Shown piece after piece: positions 9,368-18,116 of a stretch of DNA of 64,000 bases. Made by a program: the position numbers and the translations under genes. Within the stretch, counting starts at the first letter, position 1. Each line of letters begins with the position of its first letter. Source of the stretch: Sphingobacterium allocomposti (lineage in GTDB: Bacteria > Bacteroidota > Bacteroidia > Sphingobacteriales > Sphingobacteriaceae); assembly GCF_008124885.1 (NCBI RefSeq), contig NZ_VNHX01000002.1:1-64000 (forward strand), written 5' to 3'. Below the pieces are notes generated by a model. The model saw only the letters and a program-made list of their open reading frames with translations. It had not been told where the DNA came from and made no database searches.

Positions 9368-9375
9368 CAAAGATA
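9368..9375 (-). promoter_or_regulatory. SpoU-gene promoter -7 element abutting the start codon
   Basis: The minus strand reads TATCTTTG. Transcription would begin about 4-7 nt further on, at or in the ATG at 9364-9362. This decides against the TTG at 9370 as the start. Confidence 0.55.
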
Positions 9376-9397
9376 CATAACGAAAAATAAAAAATGA

Positions 9398-9429
9398 TTT
9401 TGAATATTGGGAATAAGATGTTATTTTTG
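9398..9429 (+). promoter_or_regulatory. rpsT promoter
   Basis: A TTTTG at 9398-9402 is followed after 19 nt by TATTTTTG (9422-9429), a full match to the Bacteroidetes -33/-7 consensus. The predicted leader to the rpsT ATG is about 35 nt. It is divergent from the SpoU gene promoter. Confidence 0.8.
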
Positions 9430-9469
9430 CAATCCGAAATTAGTATAGAAAATAAATTAGCTAAGAGAA

Positions 9470-9724
9470 ATGGCAAATCATAAATCAGCGATCAAAAGAA
9501 TAAGGGCAAACGCAGCAAAACGTTTAAGAAACCGTTATCAAGCGAAAACTACACGTAACGCAATTAAGAAACTACGTAACACGACAAATCCTGAAGAGGC
9601 AAAAGCTTTGTTACCAAAGGTTGTGTCTATGCTTGATCGTTTGGCTAAGAAAAATGTTATTCACAAGAATAAAGCTTCTAACAACAAATCCAAGCTAACG
9701 AAGTTTGTTAACAAGCTAGCGTAA
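9470..9724 (+). CDS. rpsT: 30S ribosomal protein S20
   Basis: This is an 84-residue, very basic protein with the S20 signature start [21 protein letters not shown] and the helical body ending [20 protein letters not shown]20 binds 16S rRNA early in small-subunit assembly. It is a single-gene unit with its own promoter just upstream and a terminator at 9748-9772. Confidence 0.97.
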   Translation: MANHKSAIKRIRANAAKRLRNRYQAKTTRNAIKKLRNTTNPEEAKALLPKVVSMLDRLAKKNVIHKNKASNNKSKLTKFVNKLA

Positions 9725-9747
9725 GTAGTTTTGTTTTAAAGATATGT

Positions 9748-9772
9748 AGGGATGTATTTTTTTTACATCCCT
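9748..9772 (+). terminator. rpsT terminator
   Basis: AGGGATGTA (9748-9756) pairs with TACATCCCT (9764-9772) around a T7 loop and is followed by TTTCTTGTT. Confidence 0.85.
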
Positions 9773-9791
9773 TTTCTTGTTCTACCAGAAA

Positions 9792-9817
9792 ACCGCCGGA
9801 GTCGTTGCTCCGGCGGT
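9792..9817. terminator. Second terminator hairpin after rpsT
   Basis: ACCGCCGGAG (9792-9801) pairs perfectly with CTCCGGCGGT (9808-9817), followed on the plus strand by CTTTTTATT. Reading the minus strand it directly follows the DUF1080 gene and gives a shorter U-run, so it may serve both sides. Confidence 0.85.
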
Positions 9818-9821
9818 CTTT

Positions 9822-10667
9822 TTATTGTATTTTTTTAATAACCTCGTCTAATTTGGTTTTGTCATTCTTATACGGAGCCAAATCGTACAGCTCGACTTTT
9901 CTGAAGTCGATCGGATGGCTTTCGCTTTGAAGATGGATAAATCCTTTGTTAAGCAGCGTGCCATCTGGCTTTTGCTTTGGATCATAGTTTTCTACATTTC
10001 CGCCTCCGATCTGTGGTTTGCTATACTCCAGAACTACCTCACCATCAAGTATGTGTTTGATAACAGAATCGCCAAGCACTAGAAATTCGGCGGTTACCCA
10101 TTGGTCTCCATGATATGTCTTTGATGTGGAGCTTGTACAATGAGGTGTAAATAGTTTGTCGTTGAGTACGACATTGGTGCCGGGGGTACATAAATTGGAG
10201 GTCGTACGTTCGTCGGTACCATTTCCGCCCAGGAGTTGCCCTTCTATGGAAATCGGAAAATCCTGATCTCTTAACATGGTTTTCGGATCCTGTCCATGTA
10301 ACATGGCGCCGCTGTTACGCCAGGCCCATCCTTCTCCTCCTTTCACTTGATCGCCGACAAACCGGTATTCAATGCGGAGCAGATAATGACTATATGGCGT
10401 ATTATACGCCAGATGACCGTACTGCTGTTTGAATTCGTCGTAACCATCGTAGCGAACTTTCAGGAGACCGTCCTCGACACGGAAGGTGTTGGCATAGTTT
10501 TCCCCCGGTTCGTGTAGCCGGATCTTTGGTGTCCAATCGCTGATGTCTTTACCATTGAACAGCTGGATAGGTCTGGGAAGGTTCTCTGAGGCCGTCGTGT
10601 TGGATTTGACTGCGCAGGCAAAACAGATAACACTGGCAGCAAAAGTGGATAGAAGCGTAAGTTTCAT
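9822..10667 (-). CDS. DUF1080 (3-keto-disaccharide hydrolase-type) lipoprotein
   Basis: This 281-residue protein has an N-terminal lipoprotein-like signal (ASVICFAC, Cys near residue 18) and then the DUF1080 concanavalin-like fold, starting with FNGKDISDWTP and closing with FIHLQSESHPIDFRKVELYDL. DUF1080 proteins act on glycans, and some are shown to hydrolyse 3-keto-glycosides. It lies 15 bp downstream of an AraC-type regulator on the same strand and is likely cotranscribed with it. The substrate is unknown and no keto-sugar dehydrogenase is adjacent. Confidence 0.85.
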   Translation of the reverse strand: MKLTLLSTFAASVICFACAVKSNTTASENLPRPIQLFNGKDISDWTPKIRLHEPGENYANTFRVEDGLLKVRYDGYDEFKQQYGHLAYNTPYSHYLLRIEYRFVGDQVKGGEGWAWRNSGAMLHGQDPKTMLRDQDFPISIEGQLLGGNGTDERTTSNLCTPGTNVVLNDKLFTPHCTSSTSKTYHGDQWVTAEFLVLGDSVIKHILDGEVVLEYSKPQIGGGNVENYDPKQKPDGTLLNKGFIHLQSESHPIDFRKVELYDLAPYKNDKTKLDEVIKKIQ

Positions 10668-10682
10668 GTAAAGGGTTTAAGG

Positions 10683-11498
10683 TTAAAACAATAAATTCTT
10701 ATTTTTGACATATTCGCTGGGGCGTACGCCGATAATCTTATTAAACGTATTGCTGAACGTCGGCAGGCTATTATATCCCACCCGTAAAGCAACCTCGTTT
10801 ACGCTTAGTTTATCGTCCAGCAGTAGTTTTAGCGCAGTTAGCATGCGCAGAATGGTATAATACTGTATGAAAGACATATTCAGTTCGCGTTGAAAGAGGC
10901 GTGCCAACGTACGTTCGCTGACATCGAACTCGTTGGCCAACATTTTAAAGCTAATGTTCTCATGTATCCTGTGTTCGAGGTAGCTAACAATATCCTTCAG
11001 TTTTTCGTGCTTCGGATAGGGTAACGCCAGCGGAAGTTCTGTCTGTGAGACTTCGGGAAGTATGAGTTTAAAAGCTTTTGCTATTGAATATTTAGGTTCT
11101 TCCACAGGGAATATGTTCCCTGTCCATCTGTTCGTAAACATAATGAACTCGATGAGGAAATCGTTTACAGGGTAGATATTCACTTTGTCGAAAAAAGACG
11201 TGTCGGTGTCGAATTTTGGGAAGTACAGGTTTCTCATAACCACTTCCGGACTGCTCGGATGGATACTATGCTTTATACCTCCCGGAATCCAGATATAGTG
11301 TCGCGCTGGTAAGAAATAAGACTTCTCCTCCGTCTTTACAAAAACGATCCCTCCTTCGGTATATAAAAACTGGCCTTTTTGATGAGCATGTTCTGCTATG
11401 AAGCTTTCTCCCATCATTGCGTGGTGACAATAGATGCTATCTTCAAAGGAGTCGACTTCCGTCATATAGTATTTATCAACGTAGGGCTTTCTTTCCAT
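10683..11498 (-). CDS. AraC family transcriptional regulator with cupin domain
   Basis: This 271-residue regulator has an N-terminal cupin-type sensor half (AEHAHQKGQFLYTEGG, then YIWIPGGIKHSIHP) and two C-terminal AraC helix-turn-helix units (LANEFDVSERTLARLFQRE and VNEVALRVGYNSLPTFSNTF, closing GVRPSEYV). It probably senses a small ligand and controls itself, the DUF1080 gene and perhaps the divergent CoA-transferase. The 320-bp divergent region carries two palindromes that could be binding sites. The ligand is unknown. Confidence 0.9.
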   Translation of the reverse strand: MERKPYVDKYYMTEVDSFEDSIYCHHAMMGESFIAEHAHQKGQFLYTEGGIVFVKTEEKSYFLPARHYIWIPGGIKHSIHPSSPEVVMRNLYFPKFDTDTSFFDKVNIYPVNDFLIEFIMFTNRWTGNIFPVEEPKYSIAKAFKLILPEVSQTELPLALPYPKHEKLKDIVSYLEHRIHENISFKMLANEFDVSERTLARLFQRELNMSFIQYYTILRMLTALKLLLDDKLSVNEVALRVGYNSLPTFSNTFNKIIGVRPSEYVKNKNLLF

Positions 11499-11818
11499 AT
11501 CAAGTTCTTAGGGCACAGCGTAAATTTCTTGTTTTTTAGCGAGATAACCAAAAAAGTGAGTTTATGCTTACTTGAATATGGTTATACTTCCGGAATATGA
11601 GTAAGTCCTGACTTTTTATTTTGATTTTAAGTCCTTGGTTATCAGTATTCTTTTTAGAGGGGTAAATTGGAGGTTTATGGAGTAAGTTGTTGATAATCAA
11701 AGTTGTATGCTGTTTCTTTGATAAATCAATAATAATGTGGCAAGTTTTAATAAAATCGGCATGTAAAATATAATTAATATTGTTTAACTTAACTTAGAAG
11801 CAAGAAAAGGAGTTCAAC
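11499..11818. promoter_or_regulatory. Divergent control region with twin TTGAT/ATCAA palindromes
   Basis: This AT-rich region has no gene. TTGATAATCAA (11690-11700) and TTGATAAATCAA (11718-11729) are two near-identical palindromes about 28 bp centre to centre, near the start of the plus-strand CoA-transferase unit. A TTG at 11690-11692 and TTTCTTTG (11713-11720) are spaced 20 nt apart, a one-mismatch Bacteroidetes promoter, so the palindromes would overlap both its elements. Confidence 0.45.
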
Positions 11819-13312
11819 ATGGCATACGAGCGCATTAAACTAGAACAATTAAGAGATAAAGTAATGTCCGCTGAAGAGGCGGTAAAATTTTTTGAAAATG
11901 ACATGGTGGTTGGTGCGAGTGGCTTTACAAAAGCGGGTGATAGCAAGGTGGTGCTTGCTGCATTGGCTGAACGGGCGAGGACGGAAGATATCAAAATAAC
12001 ATTAATGACGGGCGCTTCCCTTGGTCACGACACTGACGGTAAACTGGCTGAAGCGGGGGCGCTGAAAAAGCGCATGCCATTTCAGGTGGACCGGACGCTT
12101 CGGAATAAGATCAACGCAGGAGAAGTCTTATTTATTGACCAACATCTAAGCGAGAGTGCCGAGTTGCTCCACAATAAGAATCTGCCGCCGGTGGATATCG
12201 CCGTATTGGAGGTGGCTTATATCGATCGGGACGGCAGCCTGGTACCAACAACTTCTGTTGGAAACTCCGCCACATTTGCCGAACTGGCGGAAAAGGTGAT
12301 CATCGAAATCAACACGGCGATCCCAATGGATATATACGGGATACATGACATCTATAAAGCGGAAGATTATCCGCACAGGAATGTGATACCTATCGTCGCT
12401 CCATGGAATAAGATTGGTAGGAAAACAATTCCCGTCAACCCGGATAAAATTGTTGGTATTGTATTTACAGACAAGAAGGACAGTCCTGCGGATATTGCTG
12501 AACCTGATGAAAAGACGATTGCTATAGCCGACCATATCCTGCATTTTTTTGAGAACGAGGTCAAGCTTGGGCATCTAAGCGATCGGCTTTTGCCATTGCA
12601 AGCAGGTATTGGAAAGGTAGCGAACGCCGTGCTTACGGGCTTTAAGAAAAGTAACTTCTACGATCTGACAATGTTTTCCGAAGTGCTGCAGGACAGTACA
12701 TTCGATCTTATTGATTCAGGGAAGCTATCTTTTGCTTCCGCGTCGTCCATCACGGTTTCGGCATCATGTTATGAACGTGTGTTCGGAAATCTGCAAAAAT
12801 ACCGGGACAAAATCGTGCTCCGTCCTCAGAACATTTCGAACACCCCTGGGCTTATCCGTCGTCTGGGCGTTATTGCTATCAATACGGCCATCGAGTTCGA
12901 TATCTACGGTAACGTAAACTCCACCCACATTTCAGGGTCTAAAATCATGAACGGAATAGGGGGATCGGGAGATTTTGCCCGTAATGCTTATCTCAGTATT
13001 TTTGTTACTCAGGCAGCATCAAAAGATAATACAATTTCCCACGTACTGCCGATGGTTTCCCATGTAGACCATACCGAACATGACGTCGATATCCTCGTTA
13101 CCGACATAGGTTTGGCCGATCTACGCGGGCTGGCGCCTAGAGAACGCGCTCAGAAAATTATTGACAACTGCGTACATCCAGACTTTAGAGCCGAATTACA
13201 GTCTTATTTCGATCGTGCGAAAGAGAAGGGAGGACACACGCCCCATCTGTTGGAAGAAGCGTTTAGCTGGCATGTCAGGTTGGCAGAAACAGGGTCTATG
13301 CGGAAAGCATAA
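11819..13312 (+). CDS. Acetyl-CoA hydrolase / succinyl-CoA:acetate CoA-transferase family
   Basis: This 497-residue cytoplasmic enzyme of the Ach1/class I CoA-transferase family most likely moves CoA between succinyl-CoA and acetate (or hydrolyses acetyl-CoA). It shows GASGFTKAGDSK early, the TSVGNS region, the GIGKVANAVLTGF glycine loop, the presumed catalytic Glu in FSEVLQDS (near residue 285), and the C-terminal GGSGDFARNAY and TDIGLADLRGLAPRERA. Length and motif order match full-length members. Together with sucD a few kilobases away it touches the succinyl-CoA pool. It is divergent from the AraC regulator. Hydrolase versus transferase cannot be settled from sequence. Confidence 0.88.
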   Translation: MAYERIKLEQLRDKVMSAEEAVKFFENDMVVGASGFTKAGDSKVVLAALAERARTEDIKITLMTGASLGHDTDGKLAEAGALKKRMPFQVDRTLRNKINAGEVLFIDQHLSESAELLHNKNLPPVDIAVLEVAYIDRDGSLVPTTSVGNSATFAELAEKVIIEINTAIPMDIYGIHDIYKAEDYPHRNVIPIVAPWNKIGRKTIPVNPDKIVGIVFTDKKDSPADIAEPDEKTIAIADHILHFFENEVKLGHLSDRLLPLQAGIGKVANAVLTGFKKSNFYDLTMFSEVLQDSTFDLIDSGKLSFASASSITVSASCYERVFGNLQKYRDKIVLRPQNISNTPGLIRRLGVIAINTAIEFDIYGNVNSTHISGSKIMNGIGGSGDFARNAYLSIFVTQAASKDNTISHVLPMVSHVDHTEHDVDILVTDIGLADLRGLAPRERAQKIIDNCVHPDFRAELQSYFDRAKEKGGHTPHLLEEAFSWHVRLAETGSMRKA

Positions 13313-13348
13313 TACAGATACAGCTGCGCTCTTCGCATCCGGCAGCAA

Positions 13349-13382
13349 AAAGCAGGCAGGCTTCCCAGAACCTGCCTGCTTT
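13349..13382. terminator. Bidirectional terminator
   Basis: AAAGCAGGCAGG (13349-13360) pairs with CCTGCCTGCTTT (13371-13382) with a 10-nt loop, between two convergent genes. Confidence 0.82.
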
Positions 13383-13404
13383 GTTCACGTTGTTTAACTT
13401 CTGC

Positions 13405-13983
13405 TTATCTTCTTCCCGGCAGATAGATCTGGAAGCCCAGTCCGACGCCAAGTCCTGTGGCTTTGTCGCCGAGGTTGACGTTCGCTTTGGTGTAGTTATA
13501 ACCCAATATTGCTTCCAGCGCAACAGATTGTGTGATAAAATGGGCGTATCCGACATTTGCTCCTAAGGCGAGGGATACGTCGTTGCCTGCTGAACTTCCC
13601 GCAATTCCGATGTCGCCCTGCGCAAAGAAGCGGCTCGACGCGGTTGCTCCGCCAGGGAAGTAATACCGTACAAACGGCGCGATACCGTAGTTCCATTCGT
13701 TGTCTCTATCGTTTACAGCCGTGAAGCCTAAGGTCGCTTGTGCACCCACCGCTATGCCATCGGAGACAAAGTACCCGGCACGGGGCTGAAGCTGAATATT
13801 GAAAGCTTCTCCTTCGAAGCTATAACCGAGATTTCCTAATGAACCGCCGACCATCCAGTTTCCTTGTTTGATGGGCGTTAAGCCAACATCAGCCGATGTC
13901 TGAGGCACGGTTTCGATCCTTTGGGCCTGAGAGGTAAAAGCGAAGCCCCCCAATAGCGCCAATAAAAATGTAAATTTCTTCAT
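13405..13983 (-). CDS. Outer-membrane beta-barrel protein
   Basis: This 192-residue protein has a clear signal peptide (MKKFTFLLALLGGFAFTSQAQ) followed by alternating strands such as WMVGGSLGNLGYSF, GIAPFVRYYF and VALEAILGYNYTKA, and ends GVGLGFQIYL. The pattern is that of a small 8-stranded OmpA/OmpX-like barrel of the Bacteroidetes PorT/outer-membrane family. No substrate or partner can be named. It stands alone between terminators. Confidence 0.78.
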   Translation of the reverse strand: MKKFTFLLALLGGFAFTSQAQRIETVPQTSADVGLTPIKQGNWMVGGSLGNLGYSFEGEAFNIQLQPRAGYFVSDGIAVGAQATLGFTAVNDRDNEWNYGIAPFVRYYFPGGATASSRFFAQGDIGIAGSSAGNDVSLALGANVGYAHFITQSVALEAILGYNYTKANVNLGDKATGLGVGLGFQIYLPGRR

Positions 13984-14150
13984 ATCTGATCAAGTGTTGA
14001 TGTTATGTAAATAACAGAGATCAGGAAAAAATGTTTGATTTATTTTTCAGAGCGAGGCAGGATGTTTCCCACTGTTTCCGTTATATGCGCATGTGCGCTC
14101 CTTGTTACTCTGGATACGCACATTACAAACGACACACGCGTGTAAACGAT

Positions 14151-15098
14151 CTAATCAATATATGGAGAGAATAAGCCTCTTTTCTTCGCATAGAAATTGA
14201 GCGCTTTGGCGGCCTCTAGGGGACGGTCGGTGCTCAAGATGTCAGCTCCGTTTTCAATAAATTCGGCGTAAAGGTGGTTGCCGCGTTCTTCAGCCTGACG
14301 GTCCAGGTTGCCCATGGTTCCCAGTATACACATAACTCCATGTTGGTGCAGCAGGTCTGTGAGGCTTCTGTCGGGACGTCTCGTACCCACGAAGGCCACA
14401 ATCCGTGTGTCGGGAATATCTCTGTCATTTAGGCGTATTAAGTCTTCAGCATGCTTAATGGATGCCGAAATCATGAGGTCTGGAGCCAGGTTGTGTACCA
14501 CGGCAGCCTGATCTGCGCTATAGGTGATGACCACGGAATACGCTTCAGCCTTTGTTTCCCGAATGGCGTCGACCACCAGTTGGTAGGGGACGTTTCTTTT
14601 AACATCCAACGTGAAAATGACCTTGCCACCCCCCCAGCGGAGGGCTTCCTTTAAAGTCGGAATCTTGTAATCTGTTACAGAGCCTGCGTTGTCTTTTAGG
14701 TAGTGTTTCTGCAACTCTTCGAGCGTGTGCTGGTTTACCCGTCCCGTTCCGGTTGTTGTCCGGTCTATTGTTTCGTCGTGCATTAGAACCAGCACAGAGT
14801 CCTTGGTAAGAGCGATGTCGCATTCAATGATGGCTGGCATTTTGTCCGCTACCCGCTGAAAGGTTTCTATAGCGTTTTCCGGATAACCGGGTGCGGGGCC
14901 GCCGCGGTGGGCACTCACCAAAGGAATGCGCGTCTCGGCGTACGTCAGGAAGCGATATAAATCCTCGACCCCGGAAAATTTGAAAGTCTGACCCTCATGT
15001 GTGATGGGGTCGGATGCTGTCGTATTGTTGCTTCGGAAGCAGCCCGCGAGCGTCGTAAGTACAGCAAGTAGTAATGTGAATTTAAGTGGATGTCGCAT
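14151..15098 (-). CDS. Glycerophosphodiester phosphodiesterase lipoprotein
   Basis: This 315-residue lipoprotein (signal ending LTTLAGC) has a GDPD TIM barrel. It shows HRGG (near residue 64), NAIETF, the metal ligands ECDI, and HDETIDRTTTGTG with the second catalytic His. The reaction is hydrolysis of glycerophosphodiesters to glycerol-3-phosphate and an alcohol, here in the periplasm or at the membrane. Its start overlaps the shikimate kinase gene by 17 bp, so it is the last gene of the DUF1599-DoxX-aroK operon. Confidence 0.9.
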   Translation of the reverse strand: MRHPLKFTLLLAVLTTLAGCFRSNNTTASDPITHEGQTFKFSGVEDLYRFLTYAETRIPLVSAHRGGPAPGYPENAIETFQRVADKMPAIIECDIALTKDSVLVLMHDETIDRTTTGTGRVNQHTLEELQKHYLKDNAGSVTDYKIPTLKEALRWGGGKVIFTLDVKRNVPYQLVVDAIRETKAEAYSVVITYSADQAAVVHNLAPDLMISASIKHAEDLIRLNDRDIPDTRIVAFVGTRRPDRSLTDLLHQHGVMCILGTMGNLDRQAEERGNHLYAEFIENGADILSTDRPLEAAKALNFYAKKRGLFSPYID

Positions 15099-15603
15099 AT
15101 TGTTTTATGGATTGGCTTAGGTCGTCCAATGACGTATGCAGCTGGTCGATCTGCAATTGAGCCTGTTTGTAAAAAGGTTCGCGCTCCAGCAGTTTATTTT
15201 CTATGAAATGGAGCAGGTCATCTCCCTGCAGTCCTTTTAATGCAGGGCGTTTGGCTATGTTGGATTGTTGTAATCTGCTGTATAAGGCCTTGGGACTTAG
15301 GTGAAGGTAGATTGCCAAACCGTTGTTCAGGATCCATTGCATGTTGTCAAAGTAACAGGGGCTTCCGCCTCCCGTTGAGACAACGATATTAATCTCTGTC
15401 TGCTCGTGTAAGACTTCTCTTTCCAGCTCCCGGAAGCTGTCTTCACCATACATAGCGAAATAAGCTGGAATGGACATCCCCACACGTTCAACAATCACTT
15501 CGTCTAGATCAACGAATTTCCTTTCAAGGTGAAGGGCCAGCTTTTTCCCCAGAGTAGTCTTTCCGCTACCCATAAATCCGACTAAGAAGATGGGCTTGTT
15601 CAT
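15082..15603 (-). CDS. aroK: Shikimate kinase
   Basis: This 173-residue cytoplasmic kinase phosphorylates shikimate in the chorismate pathway. The P-loop GFMGSGKTTLG, the FVDLDEVI metal motif, the STGGGSP shikimate-binding loop and the RPAL lid motif are present. The ATG at 15603 (MNKPIFLVGF) shares one base with the stop of the preceding DoxX gene, which fixes the start; the in-frame extension to 15663 lies inside that gene. Confidence 0.95.
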   Translation of the reverse strand: MNKPIFLVGFMGSGKTTLGKKLALHLERKFVDLDEVIVERVGMSIPAYFAMYGEDSFRELEREVLHEQTEINIVVSTGGGSPCYFDNMQWILNNGLAIYLHLSPKALYSRLQQSNIAKRPALKGLQGDDLLHFIENKLLEREPFYKQAQLQIDQLHTSLDDLSQSIKQYATST

Positions 15604-16802
15604 TATTTTGCCAGGTATTCTTTTTCTAATTCTTCCTTCGAGGGAAATGTAATTTTCGACCATTTTTTTATGACGACGCCATTCTGAAGCAAAAGAACAC
15701 CGGGGTTGGACCTTACCATACTTTTTAGCGGAATGGCGTCGGCGTAGAATGTTTCGAGAACCAGGTCCATTTCTTCATTCAGCTTCATAGCAACCTGCGA
15801 TGAACTGGATGTTAATAGAACGGCTCGCAGGTTATAGTCAGTGGAAAGGTCACGGATGGTTGTGTTGATCCTGTCTAGAGCAATGATGTCGGCCGTGTTC
15901 AGCTTATCCGCATAGGTACTGACCACAATGAAGTTGTAATATGGATTTGTAAGGATCTCCTCCGTTACATCGTTGCCTTCCGCGTCGGATATAAGCAGAT
16001 CGGGGATAGGTATCTGATATCCTTTCTTAACGAGCCGCGAAGTTGGTTCCCCGATGACCTCCCAGTTTTCATCTTCCCAGATGCCGTTCATGTACTCTTT
16101 ATCAGTCACCTTCCGGCTTTCTCCGGTGGCTTTATTTTTGATTTCATAGATGTGTTCGTATACATCTCCTTGTTTTCCCTCAGGAAGGACCATCAGTTCC
16201 GGAATGTTGTTTCCTTCTTTATAGGGCAAAAAATCTATAAAGGGTAGAAAATATACGGTGTATATACCGATTCCAAACGAGAGCAGTATGACGAGGGTAG
16301 CGATTACACTTTTGGCCGTTCCCTTTGTAAAAAGAGGCCTGATCCGCTCGCGATACCTGAAGATGATAACAATGAAGACGAGCAAAATTAGGTCTTTGAT
16401 AAAAGATTGCCAGGGAGTGAGCGGGATAGCATCTCCAAAACATCCACAGGATGTCACAACTTCGAAGAAGGCCGAGTAGAAGGTCAGAAAAGTAAAGAAC
16501 AGGATGAGCAACAATAGCCCCCATGCTACGTTTTTCCTGTAAAACCCTAACAGCAAAAAAGCGCCCATAATAATTTCGAGTCCGCAGATAACAACGGCAA
16601 TCCAGGTGCTGTAGTCGTTTAGATAGTCTAGGTGGAAGACATGGAAGTATTCTTGCAGCTTATACCCGAAGCCGGTGGGGTCATTGGCTTTTACAAGCCC
16701 CGAGAAGACGAAAAGAGTACCTACAAAAATCCGGCTGAACGTGAGTAAAACGTCTATAACTGATGCCCGTTGTCTCGTTGTGGGAGTGAAATTTGTTTCC
16801 AT
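15603..16802 (-). CDS. DoxX/BT_3928-type membrane protein
   Basis: This roughly 399-residue protein has an N-terminal DoxX/MauE-like four-helix membrane domain (FSRIFVGTLFVFSGLVKANDP at the start, then SCGCFGD). A fourth or fifth helix follows near residue 180 and a C-terminal extracytoplasmic half has thioredoxin-fold-like spacing without an obvious CxxC. The SCGCFGD motif resembles the Cys motif of MauE-like quinone-linked redox proteins. Bacteroidetes keep this gene beside DUF1599, as here. The start is ATG 16802; an alternative at 16829 overlaps the previous gene. A redox or disulfide role is only an inference. Confidence 0.78.
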   Translation of the reverse strand: METNFTPTTRQRASVIDVLLTFSRIFVGTLFVFSGLVKANDPTGFGYKLQEYFHVFHLDYLNDYSTWIAVVICGLEIIMGAFLLLGFYRKNVAWGLLLLILFFTFLTFYSAFFEVVTSCGCFGDAIPLTPWQSFIKDLILLVFIVIIFRYRERIRPLFTKGTAKSVIATLVILLSFGIGIYTVYFLPFIDFLPYKEGNNIPELMVLPEGKQGDVYEHIYEIKNKATGESRKVTDKEYMNGIWEDENWEVIGEPTSRLVKKGYQIPIPDLLISDAEGNDVTEEILTNPYYNFIVVSTYADKLNTADIIALDRINTTIRDLSTDYNLRAVLLTSSSSQVAMKLNEEMDLVLETFYADAIPLKSMVRSNPGVLLLQNGVVIKKWSKITFPSKEELEKEYLAK

Positions 16803-16806
16803 GTCG

Positions 16807-17355
16807 TTATTTTTGATCTGCAAGTCCAAGCTTAATTAAAGCGAAGACGGCGTAGTTCAGCATATCTTGGTAGTTAGCTTTCAAGCCTTCGGATACCAAT
16901 GTCTGCCCTTCGTTGTCTTCTATCTGTTTTACGCGATGAAGTTTCATGAGGATCAAGTCGGTCAACGAGGAGATACGCATCTCTCGCCACGCTTCTCCGT
17001 AGTCGTGATTTTTGGCAAACATAAGGTCCCGCGTCTCGTCTACCTTTTCGTTGTATAGCTTTTCTGTCGTTTTATAGTCGAGTGTGTCTGTACTGTTTTC
17101 CGATAGCTCCAGCTGAAGCATGGCAATTACACAGTAGTTGACGATGCCGACATATTCGTCGAGGATGCTTTCTCCTACCTTGGATGTCTTTTTTACTTCT
17201 AAGGTACGTATGCGCTGTGCCTTGATGTAAATCTGATCTGTGATTGATGATGGGCGCATGATTCTCCAGGCGGTTCCGTAATCTTTTGTTTTTTTTAGGA
17301 ATAGATCTTTACAATAGCTGATTACGCTGTTGTATTCTGCATTCGTGTCCATCAT
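16807..17355 (-). CDS. DUF1599 protein with internal duplication
   Basis: This 182-residue protein is made of two copies of the DUF1599 unit. KKTKDYGTAWRIMRPSSITD and, about 90 residues later, AKNHDYGEAWREMRISSLTD are clearly homologous, and each is followed by a basic stretch with IRTLE/VKQIE. The family is linked by others to nucleotide metabolism; no activity is established that I can name. It heads the operon that continues through DoxX, aroK and GDPD, and a good promoter precedes it. ATGs at 17355 and 17352 are equally possible. Confidence 0.85.
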   Translation of the reverse strand: MMDTNAEYNSVISYCKDLFLKKTKDYGTAWRIMRPSSITDQIYIKAQRIRTLEVKKTSKVGESILDEYVGIVNYCVIAMLQLELSENSTDTLDYKTTEKLYNEKVDETRDLMFAKNHDYGEAWREMRISSLTDLILMKLHRVKQIEDNEGQTLVSEGLKANYQDMLNYAVFALIKLGLADQK

Positions 17356-17379
17356 CGTGTGTTAAACTCTATAGTCTTA

Positions 17380-17410
17380 CAAACTTAGATAAATTAGCAT
17401 GTATATGCAA
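17380..17410 (-). promoter_or_regulatory. Promoter of the DUF1599-DoxX-aroK-GDPD operon
   Basis: On the minus strand TTG (17410-17408) is followed after 20 nt by TAAGTTTG (17387-17380). This matches the Bacteroidetes consensus and predicts a leader of about 20 nt. Confidence 0.75.
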
Positions 17411-17561
17411 TACAATTGTAGTCGCCGTAGTCCGTGTATTTCTTTTCTCCCGCATCGCCTACATACGAAGGAGGCTTAACACGGGTATATTGTGAAAGTC
17501 TGATTTGCTGACCCGGTTCCACTGTGCTGTCTTTATGAGAAAATATTCCGTTCTTTGAGTA

Positions 17562-18116
17562 ATGAACACGCTAATCTCGAATAGGTTTGCCGACATCGCT
17601 TATTTGGCTTCGGGGAGCGCCCTTCAACGGAGGGCCTATCACACACTGTGTGCGTCCCGCTTGATGGATATTTTGCAGCCCTATGATATTATGCTCGTGG
17701 GCACCATACCATTGGACATTGCAGTTGCTACCAGTGATTTAGATCTCATCTGTTGTGCTGAAGATCTCGATGCATTTCGGATGGACGTCGTGGCGGCGGC
17801 AGGCGGCTACGCAGGCTTCCGTATGTCGGAGAAATGGATAAAAGACGAGCGGACCATCTTGGCCAACTTCTATCTCGGCGACTTTGAAGTTGAGGTTTTT
17901 GGGCAGTCAGTACCGGTTAAACTGCAGAACGGATTTTTACACATGATGAAGGAATATGAAATTCTGACAAAGTATGGACCAGACTTTAAAGAGAAAGTAA
18001 TAGCTTTAAAAACTAAAGGATTAAAGACGGAGCCGGCATTTGCAATGTTGCTGAATATAGAGGGAGATCCGTATGAGGGATTGCTTAATTATACCGTGAA
18101 CAATGAAGATTTTTAA
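17562..18116 (+). CDS. DUF4269 protein, nucleotidyltransferase-like
   Basis: This 184-residue protein has the DUF4269 pattern. The segment VGTIPLDIAVATSDLDLIC (about residues 46-64) resembles the substrate and metal-binding loop of polymerase-beta-type nucleotidyltransferases, with two spaced Asp in SDLDLI. FEVEVFGQ further on could give a third acidic residue. It overlaps the HipA-like kinase gene by 14 bp, so the two are translationally coupled. Whether it transfers nucleotides is unknown. Confidence 0.8.
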   Translation: MNTLISNRFADIAYLASGSALQRRAYHTLCASRLMDILQPYDIMLVGTIPLDIAVATSDLDLICCAEDLDAFRMDVVAAAGGYAGFRMSEKWIKDERTILANFYLGDFEVEVFGQSVPVKLQNGFLHMMKEYEILTKYGPDFKEKVIALKTKGLKTEPAFAMLLNIEGDPYEGLLNYTVNNEDF

